From the NCBI GenBank assembly GCA_032629725.1, contig JAFEVB010000019.1, positions 483,439-547,438 of the forward strand: DNA of 64,000 nt. The letters run 5' to 3'. Below are positions 43,956 through 56,832 of the stretch, in pieces. This stretch comes from Gremmenia infestans. Taxonomy: Eukaryota > Ascomycota > Leotiomycetes > Helotiales > Hamatocanthoscyphaceae. The notes below the pieces were generated by a model. The model ran no database searches. It had not been told where the DNA came from and saw only the letters and a program-made list of their open reading frames with translations. How positions within the stretch are numbered: the first letter of the stretch is position 1; the number at the start of each line of letters is the position of its first letter. The position numbers were made by a program, and so were the translations under genes.

Positions 43956-46900
43956 GGAGAGCTTGTACGTCCCTTTGGACAATTTCTACAGCCCAATCTG
44001 CCAGGAGTCTGGAGAAATACCAAGTAAGGTGCAGGAGAAGCAGTAATTAATTATGTGCTGCGATTAGGAGCGGTGGGATGAAGTCTAGGGCACAGTAGTG
44101 GACGTGGAAGCTGCTACTGCTGGGGTGGGGTGGGAACCAAAAGCCCCCCCTGAGATGATTTGCGTCTGCGGTACTGTAGCGGCAGCGGGAGCGCTCAGTG
44201 GCGGGCAATCACAGCGGCAGCGAGATTGATGAACAGAGGAGCTTTCATTTAATGCAGTAATACTCGATTACTGTACAGTATGTATGGATGATAAGCGGTG
44301 CTGTACGAACGGTTCTTTCGATGCGTCAACAAAGCCAGAAGCTGGCTGGATTCATAGCACCTAGTCGGCAGACTGCGAATATATATGAGTGAACGAATTC
44401 TTCATAGTATCTCCTAAGTTCTCGTGCGAGTTCCGGGTAGAGTGCTGCATTATGATTTCCTTGATACTACTGGTCTTAAGAACACATAATACAAATCCGT
44501 TATGAGGCTTGATAATAGAGAATCTATTATACGTCCGGGGGTCTATAATACTGTAAGGGGGGGGGGTTCGTGACTTGTGAAAATAATAGCTAGGAGTATA
44601 AGAGAGGGCTGGCGTACTGCGGCATTGTTGTATTTGTTAGTTGGTGGCGGGCCACATTACAGTGAGTACTACTCTAGTGGGTACTTAGGTAGTGGGGAAA
44701 TCCTTCTCCAGGGCTTCTAGTGCCCGTCCTGAGACCCTAGACTCTATCACTTTTCACCTTTCGCCTTCATCTGATCGCTGCCATGGTAGCCTCCGGGAAG
44801 GAGTGCTGGCCCTAATGGCCCGGAGAGCCAATCGTCAATGCGCGCCGCAACTGTTCCTTGCTACTTGTGCTCCCCGTACTTACGGCACACATACCGCAGA
44901 TTGCAGTACTTTTTCTCTGGGCTTTACTATGTGGCGCTTGTAACCCCAGCTTCTTCCCCACACTTTATATTCATGCGCTCCACGCAGCCCGTTACATAGA
45001 TAGCCCTAGTGTATTACGGAGACATGGCGAAGAGATGATTTGCTATCCCGTCTTCTTTTGCTACAGCATACTTGCATTTTAATTTAGTTTTGAATTGGCC
45101 TACAGGTACGTACGATATGTCTCAGAAATGGGAATGCTGGGTTTGACCCTAGGACAATGTCTTTAGTCTTCCGCTGTCTTCGGCTACCACAGTCCAAGAC
45201 ATACATCTTCTTCTACTATGTTACCACATATATGATTTCAGCACTACTTATATACCTAGGTATCTTCTTGAAATCTAGAATCCCACGCAAACGCCGCGTC
45301 AAGACCTTGTCTCTGTGTCGTTTATGTTATGATACCACTTCTCTTCATGATCCCTGTCCGAGCCTTTGCCATGTCATGCAGCGGAGTTGATATCATACCA
45401 TGGTAGCGAAAAGCCAGCCAGGACACTAGGATCAACTCGCTTTAATTACCGATTTGGCCAAAAGCTTGTCGGCCATCCACATATACAAAGCCACACAAAG
45501 TGGACCATGAACCGTGGACGGATGCCGTGCTTGATCTTCATCGTTGCCGCCTCTGTGGCGTCATCAATATATTTGAAGCTATAAGAAGGTTGGATAATTG
45601 ATCAAGCTTGTGAATCTTCTACGATTTTAGATCTCAATACTCAATCGTAGAGTGTCACCTGGTTATTAGTTTGGAAGCAACTCTAGGTAACCCGACGATA
45701 TCCCCGCTACTGAAGATAACGTCGTATTGCCCCTTGGAAAGCATACCTGCTTGAACATATCAACACTAGCGGCGCAGAATGATATCTTGAAAGCGGCCCC
45801 ATAAGCCCGCGTCAAGTCACCATTCTCTGGCAAGAGTTAACTTAACGCTGGGAAAAGGGACTGACTGAACCCTTGGCGTAGAACGGACTATAGCATATTA
45901 CGGGTCCATTCTCGGCCCCTCTTGCCATGCTAGCCCGCTTCAATCCAAATAAGATAACCTTATAAGGCTTGTGAAGGTTAATATGCTTTGTAATGGTTCA
46001 AATGCTGCGCGCACTGAAACCTCTTTTTCTACCTCGATTGTGACCATCGCACCCAGAGACGTCCTGTCCAATGAAGCCTAGCCACGATCAGGAATTAGTA
46101 CTTTGTGGCATGTCCACTCTGCAGGTACTGCTCTCCATGAGACCAATCAAGGCGCGTATAATACCAAATATCGGCGATGGACCAGTGTTGAAAGGTTGTT
46201 AATGTTTAACCAATGAGCGTTGAGAGCGAATGCACGCACTTGCTCGTGTACCAAAAAGGATATAGCGTCTCATCTCGTCTCCCTTGCTCGACGCAAAAAG
46301 GTGAAACCAAATGGAAATAGTGGAGAAAACAATCCCCAGAGGACACAAAAGAACCCATCTTTCATCACTCGATTTTACTGGCTCGATCATCTTAATACTT
46401 TCGTCTTAAGCCTCTGTCGTGCACATATATAGAGGTGCGCGAGATATGATCATTCACGCACCTTTATCCGAGGCGAGGACCATGTATTCTTACCCGATGA
46501 ATTATCGCGACGGTATGCGCCAGATATTCTTGGCATTTAATAAGTTCAATATCTTATGGACTCAAAGCAAGTCAACCTGCATCAAACTCTTGTTCCTGGC
46601 TCCTTAATCGAAGCCCTAAAGAGGATCTGCTGGTAAAAGAAAATTTAGCTCAATAAAGCTTCGATTGGCATTAATTAGTATTAATGATTCGGGGGTATGC
46701 AGGTCTTACCAGTTTAAATGAAGGGTGAATAAATGTATTCGTTGAGACCACTGTGTCCATGTATCAACAGCGCGGATATCCTGGGATACTTTAGAAGATT
46801 GCAGCGGCCACAGCAGTTACTACCCTCGAACTTGATATGCAGGATAGTAGCAATTCGTTGGGGAAAATTTATTAGCAGTAATACCACTGTCTCGGGATGC

Positions 46901-48060
46901 TAATTAACGCCTTTCCACAGCATATAGCAGACGCGAAACGGACCAAAAGTTTCTTGTTTTTCTCACACCCGGTAAAAGGTCGAGCAATACATAAGATGAA
47001 TCTTGTTAAGCTTCGAACATTTTGGTTCGAGAGCTTGTATCTAGCTACAGTATGATTAAGTTTCTTCTCCTGCGCTCGTCTCAAGGTGGATAGCACAGCT
47101 TCAGGTCTGAACAAACAGTGGCCGCATGGATGTTTGAGAACTTCAACATATTAGATATTATTCAAAAAACCAGGAACAAAGCTGGAACTATGGACTTGAC
47201 TGGCTTGGAATGCCGCCATCCGAATTTTAAGTGTATAGATGTATTTTGGGCATATCTCTACGGTGTATTGTGCAACTCCAACAGCTATTCAGGTGGTGGG
47301 ATTCAGCAAGTCCACACCTCAGATGATTAAACTAAAAGTGACGATGGCTCAAATTCTTTAAATGACGCGTATGAGTACGTATGGCCAACTAGGGCTGCGA
47401 AGAACATTGTACCCGACATTGTGGAACGCAAGGCGAACAAATGCACACGTATGGTGCATTGTTTGAAATATAGTAATATGAGGCTGCATCCATCCTATTG
47501 TGGTCGAGAAATGCGTTAAAGTCTACACACATCAACGTGGCAGCATCGAGTACATAGAGCTTTGCCATGGCAGCCCATAAACACAGCACCAGCAGGAGGC
47601 GGGGAATTTCGAGGCCATAGCCCAGTGTTGAAGCTCATATCCGAATCAAACATCAGAAAATGAACAAGAATAAAACGTTTCTCTGTCGGGAACAGGCGTA
47701 GGGGAGTTTACTTCGATGACTTTGCATGGAGGCCACAGAAACTACCTACCTTTGATCATTAGTACTGTACGAAGCCAAAAGACTTATGTGTGGTGAGATA
47801 CTTGCAGTGCGGGCTTTGAGTTGAGGATATACTGTCCGTGAGGAAAGAATAGCGAAGAGAAGAGAAGGAAAAGAAGCTAGGTGGTACCTACTAGATATCG
47901 GGCGGCCACTAGCATACCTAGGTACCTAGCCTAGCACCGGCATGGCACGGCACGGTCCCTCTCCTTCCAACCCCACCCCCACCCCCACAATCCCCTTCTA
48001 AGGATACGGTGTACCAACTCACTCCACACAACTCCAAATCTTACAGCAACAGAATCTTCC
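43956..48060. other. 4.1-kb gene desert
   Basis: No supportable gene. Many short frames with frequent stops; no introns or family motifs recovered on either strand. It includes the promoter of the Zn2Cys6 gene (left), a G run at about 44559-44568, and the promoter of HEI10 (right), where CCCCAC repeats occur at about 47970-47990. Composition is ordinary rather than RIP-like, so the region is either regulatory, non-coding or anciently decayed. Confidence 0.45.
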
Positions 48061-49552
48061 ATGGATATGGAATACACATTGCGATGCAACGATCTGAAGT
48101 GTCGCAAAGAGCTCAATGAGCACGCCGTTGTCACTACTTGCAGGTACGTATCGTATCGTATAAACAGTGTCCCGCCGGCTTACCACTGCTAACATATGTT
48201 TCTTTCCCCCACAGCCATGTCTTCTGTGTTGAATGCTCCAACAGATGCCAACTCTCCGGACAGCATGATGGTATGCGTCGTATCTGCCCTGCCTGCGACG
48301 CCTACCTCCCCAACCCCGACGATGTCGTTGTCACCAACCTCAACCCCACCGAAGATTACAAGACCAGCGTCCTCAGCGGTTTAAGTCCCAATACCATCAT
48401 GGAGTGCGCTGGAAGGGCATTGAGTTGGTGGGCGTATCAAACAGCACAGGAGATGTTTGTTGAGCACGCCCCGTCTGCTCACGCGCCCTTTTTGACTTGA
48501 TCCCAGTGTCTATCAAGAATACATGGCCAAAAATCTGTCGGAAAAGTACTCCTCATTAAACCTACAAATGGACAAAATAGTCAGCGATGCGAATTCGGAA
48601 ATATCCAATTTGCGTAACAAGGTCTCCAGTAAGTATCCGGCAAGCCGGCCAGTGCCGTACTCTACTAATAAGTGCTACAGACATGCAGGTGGATCAGGAT
48701 GGCTTCAGGCGCAAGAACGAGGAGCTGTTCCAAGCGTTGCGGGAAAAGACTCGCAAGCATTTACAAACCCAAGAACTATATGATAAGTTGAAGCGTCGGG
48801 CTATGCTGGGACAGGTGCAGAATGCCGCTTCTGACGCCGTGGATCAAACGATTCAGGCTTCTGTGACAGGCAATCGATATACCGACAGGCTAGAAGAGCA
48901 GAATCAGCACCCTCCTCAGCCCCACTTCGCCAATCAGCAATCGATGTCTCTGCAGAACTCGGGCCCTCTTGACGATGGGAGAAATATGGGTCCTCCTAGC
49001 TTCAGAGGCAGCAATGGCGGCAATGGATGGGCTGGTAACAAGAGCCGGGAGAGCACCCAGCGTATGGTTACGAGTTTCGGTGGTTAATATGTGCCGAAGC
49101 TAATTGTCTTACAGAAAATCAACCTATCCAACCTATCCAAACTCCCTCTACCCATCGGCAACGTTTCGCGCCTGAAAATCAACCTCTCCCTCGACTTGGG
49201 CCTTCCAACATGCAGTTCAATGGTCCCATTGGAACTCCAATGCCTCAGAAGAGACCTTCTCCTCGGCAGCCACTCGCAAACCTCGGTGCCAATACCGGTG
49301 CGGGTTCTGGCTTTGCTGGTTATGGCATGAGTGCAGGCATGAAAGTCAGCAATCCAGCAAGTGCAAATGGCGCAACTAGGCCACTTGGTGGATCAAGAGG
49401 TACGTCTACATCTCACCTCATTTACCACCTATCTAGCTCATACTGCAGTAGTTGCGCAACGTCCAGTCTCTGTATTTCAAGTTTCTCGTGACTCCGCGTT
49501 TGCTCCCCCTCGGGCCCCAAACATGTTCTCAAACGAAAATGGACAATACTGA
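48061..49552 (+). CDS. HEI10: HEI10-type RING E3 ligase, meiotic crossover factor
   Basis: Six exons, 48061-48143, 48215-48454, 48507-48628, 48681-49061, 49115-49399 and 49449-49552, with 49-71 nt introns in consistent phase, give 404 aa. The RING finger is C3HC4: C9, C14, C27, H29, C32, C35, C52, C55 (TTCSHVFCVEC, RRICPACDAYL). It is followed by NPTEDYKTSVLSGLSPNTIM, a block diagnostic of the HEI10/CCNB1IP1 family, a coiled coil (QMDKIVSDANSEISNLRNKV, NEELFQALREKTRKHL) and a disordered Pro/Gln/Asn-rich tail. HEI10 marks and matures crossover sites on the synaptonemal complex, with ubiquitin or SUMO ligase activity. It is the last gene before the repeat island. Confidence 0.9.
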
Positions 49553-50513
49553 TCACTATTTCTCCCCACATTGCTACAACCTTCTGCTTTATTCAACTAA
49601 CTATGAATGGCTAACATCCTTTCCATCATTTCGTTTCTTTTTTTTGAAGCAATGATGTGTAGAGAGTTAAGGAGTGGTCGTACAGTCGCTTTGTTTATTA
49701 TTCCTCTTGTTTCAAAGCAATCAAAACAGGTGTTCGACAGGGGCATTATCTCTTTAGCGGCAGTTTTTATTATTTTCAATGAGAGCTATTATATACTTAC
49801 GCGCTCCATTCCCCCTCCGTGAAAATATTACGTTCTTTCCTTGCCTCTTGTATCTGCTCAACGATTACTACTGCGGGTTTCAGACTCTTAAACCTTTTGC
49901 ACATCACCTATTTACACATCTGGAAAGCAATCTTATTCCTGATAAAACAACTTCTTTATAGATTCAGATGGTTAAAATTATGCAATCAGACGAGTGCAAA
50001 GCTGTTATTCTTCTTTAAGAAACATTAATAGTCAGACTATAGATAGAACCCAGATCGCAACATCTGCTGACTCTAAGCGAAGACCTACGAACTACTTTTT
50101 TATGCTCTAAGATCTAAGCTTAAACCTATATTTATTAACTAATCTTCCGCGGTTCGCTAGGCGCAAAGCATATCCAAGGCCGCTTACCAGCTAGGTTTTC
50201 TAGATTAGCAGATATAGAAGCGTAAAGTCTTAAGAAAATGCTAGCTATCTAGAGATATATTATTTATTTTTAAACATTTCTAATTTTAATAAATTTACCT
50301 ATAACTTTTACTATAATAAACTAAATTATCTAATTATAAAAGTATCTTAATTATTTTAATTTTAGCTTTTATCTAGTTCTACTTTTATAGTAACTAGATA
50401 GAAAATAAGTAAATATAGTATATTTAAAAGGTTTTTAAGTCTCTTAACTATTTAATTATCTTTTTTCTTACTATTACTACTTTTATAATATTAGTATATA
50501 ATAGTAGAAAATA
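49553..50513. other. Transition from HEI10 3' flank into A+T-rich repeat island
   Basis: Composition is ordinary until about 50030, then shifts to strongly A+T-rich DNA with stops in every frame (50240-50513), consistent with RIP-degraded repeats forming the border of the island. No gene. Confidence 0.55.
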
Positions 50514-50527
50514 ATAATATAGTAATA
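50514..50527. repeat. Target-site duplication, left copy (outer LINE fragment)
   Basis: ATAATATAGTAATA at 50514-50527 is repeated exactly at 57329-57342. The pair brackets the 5'-truncated LINE copy, which itself carries the complete copy inside. A perfect 14-bp duplication is typical of LINE target-primed insertion. Confidence 0.8.
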
Positions 50528-50740
50528 TTTATTCCATTTACGTCCTGTGTGAGTCTAAGACTATATAGGACGGCGCTAGCCTAGTGCTAGCGCGGTCGGG
50601 TGGTAAGTACAAAAGATAGGTCAATATGCTTCCGGTTGGAATCTGAGGCACTAAGCCTAATGCGGACTAGGTTCATAAAACAATAAACGCTATAGCAAAA
50701 TCCCCCTAGGGCCTTAAAAGTAGTTATACAGACAAAGGAA
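50528..50740 (-). mobile_element. 3' part of a truncated Tad1-like LINE, split by a later insertion
   Basis: Matches the 3' region of the complete LINE (compare 50761-50970). It is interrupted after position 50740 by the complete element and resumes at 56849-57328. It carries stretches such as GGACGGCGCTAGCC shared by all copies in the island. Orientation is minus strand. Confidence 0.8.
50725..50740. repeat. Target-site duplication, left copy (complete LINE)
   Basis: TATACAGACAAAGGAA at 50725-50740 matches 56833-56848 with a single C/T difference. The duplicated bases are part of the older LINE copy, showing that the complete element inserted into it. Confidence 0.8.
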
Positions 50741-50764
50741 TTTATTTATTTATTTATTTATTTA
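50741..50764 (-). repeat. LINE 3' tail, (TAAA)n on the coding strand
   Basis: Six TTTA units on the plus strand, that is a TAAA tail at the 3' end of the minus-strand LINE. A similar tail begins the copy at 63259. A tail of ATT units begins the copy near 62256. Confidence 0.8.
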
Positions 50765-50970
50765 TTCCATTTACATCCTATGTAAGTCTAAGACTATGTA
50801 GGACGGCGCTAGCCTAGTGCTAGCGCGGTCGGGTGGTAAGTACAAAAGATAGGTCAATATGCTTCCGGTTGGAATCTGAGGCACTAAGCCTAATGCGGAC
50901 TAGGTCCATAAAACAATAAACGCCATAGCAAAATCCCCCTAGGGCCTTAAAAGTAGTTATATAGATAAAG

Positions 50971-51003
50971 GAAAAGTGGTCGAAAAGTGGTCGAAAAGTG
51001 GTA
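50971..51003. repeat. Three tandem 11-bp repeats in the LINE 3' region
   Basis: Units of GAAAAGTGGTC, the third ending in A, directly adjacent. The same array recurs in the other LINE copies (about 56846 and 63481), so it belongs to the element's 3' untranslated region. Confidence 0.7.
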
Positions 51004-51589
51004 GAATGTAAAGGCGGTCAGCTAGTATAGCTTATCCTTAAGCTGCAAATGCGCTCTTTCGACTTCTTATCTAAAGTTAGCTAAAATCGATGGTTTTCGG
51101 CGGTGGATATAGGCAAAATAGCTTCTAAGTTATATATAGTAATAAATGCTTAGTTATTAACAAATTCTGCCCGTTCCAGCCGCTATTTGCGGGTGCTGAT
51201 ACCGGTTTCGTGCAAAAAGACTAGCAAATGCTATCGTCCGATTTTTGTCTCAAATAGGCTCTGCATACTAAGCCTAAACGGGACGTTCTGCCGCATTATA
51301 TGCCTCTCCGCCTTATATTCGCTACACGCTAGTATAAGGTGCTATGGTGATTCTAGTTGGTTGCTGCATATGCATTAATCGGAGCTAGCGCGTTTAAACC
51401 TCTTTAGGTAAGAGCCGAAATAGCCGTGTTTTAGCTTTAGCTGAAAGAAGGCGCTAGCAGTGGATCTAGCCGCTTTAGGAAGCTGGATTCGGGAGTGAAT
51501 TCAAGGGTTAAAAAAGTCGAAATAGTAGCCTTTGCCGCTAGCTAGAGCGCTAGACCACGCGTGTCAATGCATTTGGTTAATTTTTATAC

Positions 51590-54500
51590 CTATATAGGCA
51601 TAACTAGTGGTGGCAGCTAGGGCGGTCTGGGTGGTCGGTAGTGATTTAGAACTGTTTTAGCTAGTCTATCTGCATCCTTATTACTATTAATATCTTAGTG
51701 GCTAGGGACCTACTCTATTGCTAGCGTGGATCCATTTTAGGCTACTTTAGCTGCTGCTGCGATCGCCCGAATTTGCTGTGATTGGCCGGGATTATCGGAA
51801 GGCCGCGCTAGCCTATAAATCGCTGCTTGGTTATCTATATAGACTTTAATATCCCGATTTGGACCTAGTCTAGTTGCATCCTTAAAGGCTAGAGTGATGC
51901 CCTCTAGCTCTCCATTATAGATAATTTGGTGTGGGCCTATATTACAAGCTAAGCTAGTAAAGCGTCTAGCGCTACTATACCCTGCTAGTCCCACTCTAAT
52001 ACCGGTGGAATCTGGCATTTATAACCTGTCTATATAGTATAACACCCGATTTAGCGATTGCGTCTATAGCTGGAGGCGGTGTGCCGTAGCAGCCTCCGCT
52101 TTAGGCAATTTAGCAATATGCGTAGCCTAGGGCATAGAGCGGTCCCAGGGGGCAAAATGGAAGTGCTAAATAGGTTCGGTTTTAGAGCTAAGCAGTGGTG
52201 CTATAGTACTAGCAATCCTCTAAAGACCATATTTAGGAGGGGAGCTAAAAGAGCTAAAATCGCTAGAATCGCTAGAATCGCTAGAATCGCTAGCATCGCT
52301 AGCATCGCTAATTTATCGATTAACTGGATGGTCTGGACTTAGCTTAGCTAGGCGGAAAGCGTATTTTCAGGTGGCTGCATCTAGTTATATTACGGGCGGT
52401 GAGAGGCTAGCTTCTACCTCCATAGCCTGAATTGGACTAGTGTGGAAAGTCCCTAGGATTTTGCGTAATGCTAGGTTTTAGAGATGCTATAGATGCTATT
52501 TAGCGTATGCTTAGCCCTGCCACCAAATTGGCGATGCATAATCCGACATGCTAGTAATGCATGCTAAATAGAGCTGTCTAAAGGCGGTAGGGCTAAGCCC
52601 TTATTCACTATTAGCTAGCCTAGACATACAGCCGAATGCGGATTTTGCTAGGGCGGTACGGATCGTAATATGCTCCTTAAATCGTAATAGGGCATTAAAG
52701 TGGATACCGAGCTATTTAACTATCTATTTTAGAGGGACTATAGTACCATCTAGTAGTATAAGTGGCGCTAGCTTAGCAGCTTCACCCGTATGGAAGTGAA
52801 TAAGCTCTAACTTTTTTAGGTCGAATTGGATTGCATTTTCGCTAGCTAGCTGAAAAAGCTCTCTAGCTACTAGCTGTAGGATTTTAACGTTTTTCCTAGG
52901 GCTAGTCGATATGGTGGAGAGAGTAATATTATTGATATAAGAGATAAATTTCACTGCTAGTAACCTAAATAGGCCTCTTATATAAATAAGGAAGAGGATA
53001 GGTGAAATCGGGCTGCCTTATAGTATGCCGGTCTATATAGGCTGGTTTTCGTCTGATTAGCCGTTAAATAGAAGCTTAAGTGACCGCCCGCTCATAAAAG
53101 AGGAGACCCACTTTATTACCGAATCGGGAAGTGCTAGGTCGCTAAGCACTATAAGAAGCCTATTCTTGGATACGTGGTCGTATGCGCCTTTCACATCTAG
53201 TAGAAGCATAGTAGTAATCTTCTTCTTTTAGCGGTTCGAATAGACGTAATCCGCTAGTATAGCGCCTGCATCTATAGCCGACTTTTTAAGTCGACCACCA
53301 ATTTGGCTTGGATGCAGCAGATTTAGAGTGGTTTCCGCTAGATAAGCTAGTCGCTTAGCTAGAATCCTTTCGCTAACCTTTCCTAGGCAGCTAAGAAGTG
53401 AAATAGGTCGATAGGCGCTAGGCTGCTTATAGTCTGGTTTATTGTTTTTGCGTAGTATAGCGCAATTCGCTTGGCGCTAGCATTTTAGGTGATAGCCTGT
53501 ATTAACTAGCGTCTCAAAAAGGAGTAAAATCTGGGAAGGGCATGCTAAGTATGCATAGGTGATAATAGTTTAAGTGATATAGTCGGGGCCAGGACTAGTA
53601 GATTTGATTTCACTCGAACAGGCTAGCTTGACTTCCTCTAGAGCTAGTTTAGGCCACTTCCAGCCGCTAGAAGCAGTATAACTAGACCAATTTGGGCTAG
53701 GCGTTTCTGGTGGTAGAGGGAAAAGCGTCTGGCGGAAGAGGTTGCATTTAGCAGTGAATGTAGTAGCAAATTCAGTGGCAGAAAGCTTTAAATTTGGCAC
53801 TAGTTTAGACCGCCTTGGCTTAGTATAAGCTAGGGCTTTAAAAATCGATTTAGAATCCTCTTTTTCTAAAAACTGGTTCCAGTGGTCCTTTTTAGCTGTT
53901 TTAATAGCCTGAAAGTATATGTTGCGTGCGCTAGTATAGCGTTTGTGTGACTAGTCGGAAAAGGCTCTCATAGAGGCTAGCCTAGCGTGGTTCATGTCTC
54001 GGCGGAGTGTTTTAAGTGAATCGTTCCACCACGGCTTAGCATTTGGCGCTAACCGGATTTGGGGTATAGAATCGTGTGCGGCGCATAAAATAGCGCTAGT
54101 ATAACGTTCCGCCATATCGTCAAGTTGGTCCAAAGCTACTTTATAGCTAGTTTTAGCGTCGATTTGCTCTAAGCTTTTTAAGCTATAGTTACGACTTAAG
54201 CTATAGCTTAGCCGATGCAGTAAATCCTGGAGCGGTGAAAGCTGGCATAAAAGGGTTTCACCAAATTTAGCCCAGTTTGCGCGTTTTGTATCGAAACGGG
54301 TGGTCTGTGGATCGGCTAAGCCTATTTGGGATCCTTGGATTATAAAGACTATGCCTAAGTGGTCGGAGCCTATATCCTCTATAATAGCCCAGTCTTAGAT
54401 GTGATTAGCTATAGAGCGATAGGCTAGCGTAAGGTCGATATTTATAGGTCTAGCCATATAAGAGCGGTGGAAGGTGCCTATACCAGGGGTATTTAGAAGA

Positions 54501-55060
54501 GCTAAATCGTAGTGGTCGATCCAGTCTGCTAGCGCAAGACCCTCTATATCGCGTGCTTCGTAAAGTGGGTCCCACCAAGGGTTATAGGCGTTAAAGTCCC
54601 CATAAAATACCAAATCGAGAGGCGGTATAAGCTGCTATAGGCACCGCGCTAGCGTGCGGGTATCCGAATTAGGTAATTGGTGCTTTTCGTTATAGATATT
54701 ATAAACCTTAATTGTATGGTCTTGGTCTATAATATCTAGCACTTGGAAGTTAGAATTGTATAGCGATTTAGGGGCTAGGGCAACCCTAGGGCGGTATGAC
54801 CTAGCAATATATGCTATTATGCGTGGTGTGATATCTAGGCTAGGCCTATTCGGGAAGAGTTAAGTGAATAAGGAGTGAGAAATGGATCGTATTTCACTTA
54901 AATCAGTAATAATATAAGGCTCTTAAACTAGTACAATATTAATATCTAGCTTAATTGCCACTTGTAGGGCGGATTCTATATTGTGGGCGGCTGAATTTAA
55001 ATTCACTTGGAGGATTTTAGTGCTAGCGCCTATTATAGAGAGGATTTAGCGGCCTTTGAT
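51590..55060 (-). pseudogene. LINE ORF2: endonuclease, reverse transcriptase, RNase H
   Basis: From the 5' side on the minus strand: an endonuclease domain with VFYGDFNAYNPWW and GSDHLGIV (about 54340-54615), a linker, then reverse transcriptase with SAYRPISLLSCLGKVSERIL near 53350-53440 and LLLDVKGAYDHVS near 53150-53220. At the motif C site (about 52930-52945) the catalytic box reads YINN instead of an expected Y-x-D-D, a loss of both Asp. RNase H follows (about 51740-52020) with IYNGELEGITLAF and VYIDNQAAIYRL. In-frame TAG/TAA codons occur after FSD, NHI, YIT, LKC, SNR and FNG, each compatible with CAG/CAA changed by C-to-T. Confidence 0.82.
52261..52311. repeat. 9-bp tandem repeat inside LINE ORF2
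   Basis: Five full units of CGCTAGAAT/CGCTAGCAT plus a partial unit. The 9-bp length preserves reading frame (three codons). It lies between the RT and RNase H regions. Confidence 0.7.
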
Positions 55061-55068
55061 TGGATGCT

Positions 55069-56572
55069 TTAATAGACTTCGTATGCAGCTGAGCTAGCCG
55101 CATGTAGACCCCCGCAGTTAGCGCATTTTGGGATTAGGTGTATGCAGCTAGTCTTAGCGTTGTATATAGTGCATATATGCTGTTTCGTGTGATGTGATTC
55201 GCTGCATAGCTGGCATTTAGCCTCTTTATGGCAATAATGCGCTAAGTGGCTATATCCTTGGCATTTAATGCATTGGGCGGTAGGGCGTGTTATATAGTGT
55301 TTTTCGCACCGTACTAAAATGCCGGCTATATATAGCCTATTCCGGATAGCAGCGCTAGCCTCTTTAGGCGTAGCGAATGCAATTGCAACGGATCTAGCGG
55401 TCTGTTTTAACCGGTTTTCAGCTGATGAAATCCAGTATGGGTTGCCTAAAGGGGTTAGACCCTTATTAAAAGTCCGTATTTCGTCCTTTATAAGGTCCAT
55501 CCCGTCTAGGCGGTTAAAAACGCTAGTAGGGGATCCCGTGGGCCACGATTTTATGCTATTCCACATCCTTCTAGGCGGTATAGCCGGGCAGAATATGGGT
55601 CCAGACGTTGCTTTTAGCTAGTAGAAAGTCGGATAAATAGGCCTCTATGGTTATAACTACTAGATTTGACTGCCTAGACTTGGAAATAGAGAGTATAACT
55701 GGGTCTTTAACTCCTTTGCTAGCAAAGGCGGTATTTAGGTCGTTGCGGGCGGTAAGAGGCTGAAAATTATTATTTTGGACTATTAGATCCTTAATTAGAT
55801 AAGTCTACGGCTGGTTATCGGCTTTTTAGCGCTGTTATCGCTTTTTAGCGGCTGGTTTAGGTGGTAGGCGTGGTTTTTTAGCTGAATTAACTAAAATCCA
55901 GTCCGAATCGGGATTAGCGCTTCCTGCTGCGGCTGCATATGACTGGTTTAGCGGGTGTAGAGGCTCCTTGGTGGTTTTCGGCTGTATAGCGTTTTTCGGC
56001 CCGTTTTAGCGGTCCGGAGCGGTAGTACTAGGCCTTTTTAGGTCGGTTTTCGGGTTTGCGATCGATTTAGCGGTTATTTGCCAGGCGGTGGCCTCTAGCT
56101 TTTGGCTAGCGGATTCCATATGCGTGATCTCATTGGCTAAAATGGCAGAAACCTTTTTAATAGAGCCTTTTTTAAGATATTCGCGGAAGATCTCGATTAA
56201 ATCAAGGATTTGGTCTTGTTTAGGGCGGTCTGGTTCGGCAGCTGCAGCCTTAACTAGAAGGTCACGTGCCTTAGCTATAGCCTTATTTGAGGGTGATTCG
56301 ATAGTAAATCGGGGGTTTTTAGCCGGATTTAGAAGCGGTGTAGCTGGTCTGCGTTTAGTATTTAAGGTAAATGGGTTAGAAAGGCTGGATTGGGCGTTTT
56401 GGGAGCGGTGTGGGCCGGCAATATACGGCTGAGCCGCATGCGGCTCTGCGGAAGGCGACACGTACGCATATGCAGCTGCGGGTGTAGGTGTAGCTTTAGG
56501 CCAGGCTGCATCCCACTCTGCAGGCGCTGCTAGGTCGTCGGTGCTATAAGAGGCATTATTGCTAGCGCCCAT
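55069..56572 (-). pseudogene. LINE ORF1, gag-like with zinc knuckles
   Basis: Begins at the ATG at 56572 (MGASNNASYSTDD). The first part is Pro/Ala-rich, then helical and basic (AKARDLLVKAAAAE, DLIEIFREYLKKG). After several stops the frame resumes at 55566 with an RNA-binding-like fold and CCHC knuckles CIKCQGYSHLAHYC and CQLCSESHHTKQHIC near 55140-55290, then CANCGGLHAA. These features are typical of Tad1-clade ORF1 nucleic-acid-binding proteins. At least four stops separate the two parts. Confidence 0.78.
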
Positions 56573-56832
56573 CACTATATTGACGTTTTCTGCCGCTGCA
56601 TGCCGGTGTCGGGGAAGTTGTGGTGGTGAGGAGGGTGGTGGTTGAGCGGCTAAAGGGGTTAAAAACCCTTCAGATGCACCGCTTTTACTTATTTTCCGTC
56701 CGATTGCTATAAAAGCAGTATTAGATAAAAGCTGAGATTAAGGCGGTGAGAATGCTAGCGCGATCGAGCGATTTAGTTGGGTGGTTTAAAAGTTATAGGT
56801 GAATTCGTGAAAATCGGAAAAGTTTTTATTAC

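Larger units (their letters stand above)
50741..56832 (-). mobile_element. Complete Tad1-like non-LTR retrotransposon (LINE), 6.1 kb, inactivated
   Basis: Reading on the minus strand, the element starts at 56832 and ends in a tail of TAAA units (plus-strand TTTA units at 50741-50764). It has a gag-like ORF1 with CCHC knuckles and an ORF2 with an apurinic-type endonuclease, reverse transcriptase and RNase H, the layout of the fungal Tad1 clade. Both ORFs contain many TAA/TAG stops at positions where CAA or CAG would fit, so it is not autonomous now. It is flanked by 16-bp target-site duplications. Confidence 0.85.

Noticed and set aside
51187..51378. 63-codon plus-strand frame repeated at 57062 and 63698
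   Set aside because: It recurs only because the LINE 3' region is repeated; it runs antisense to the element and is not a conserved protein.
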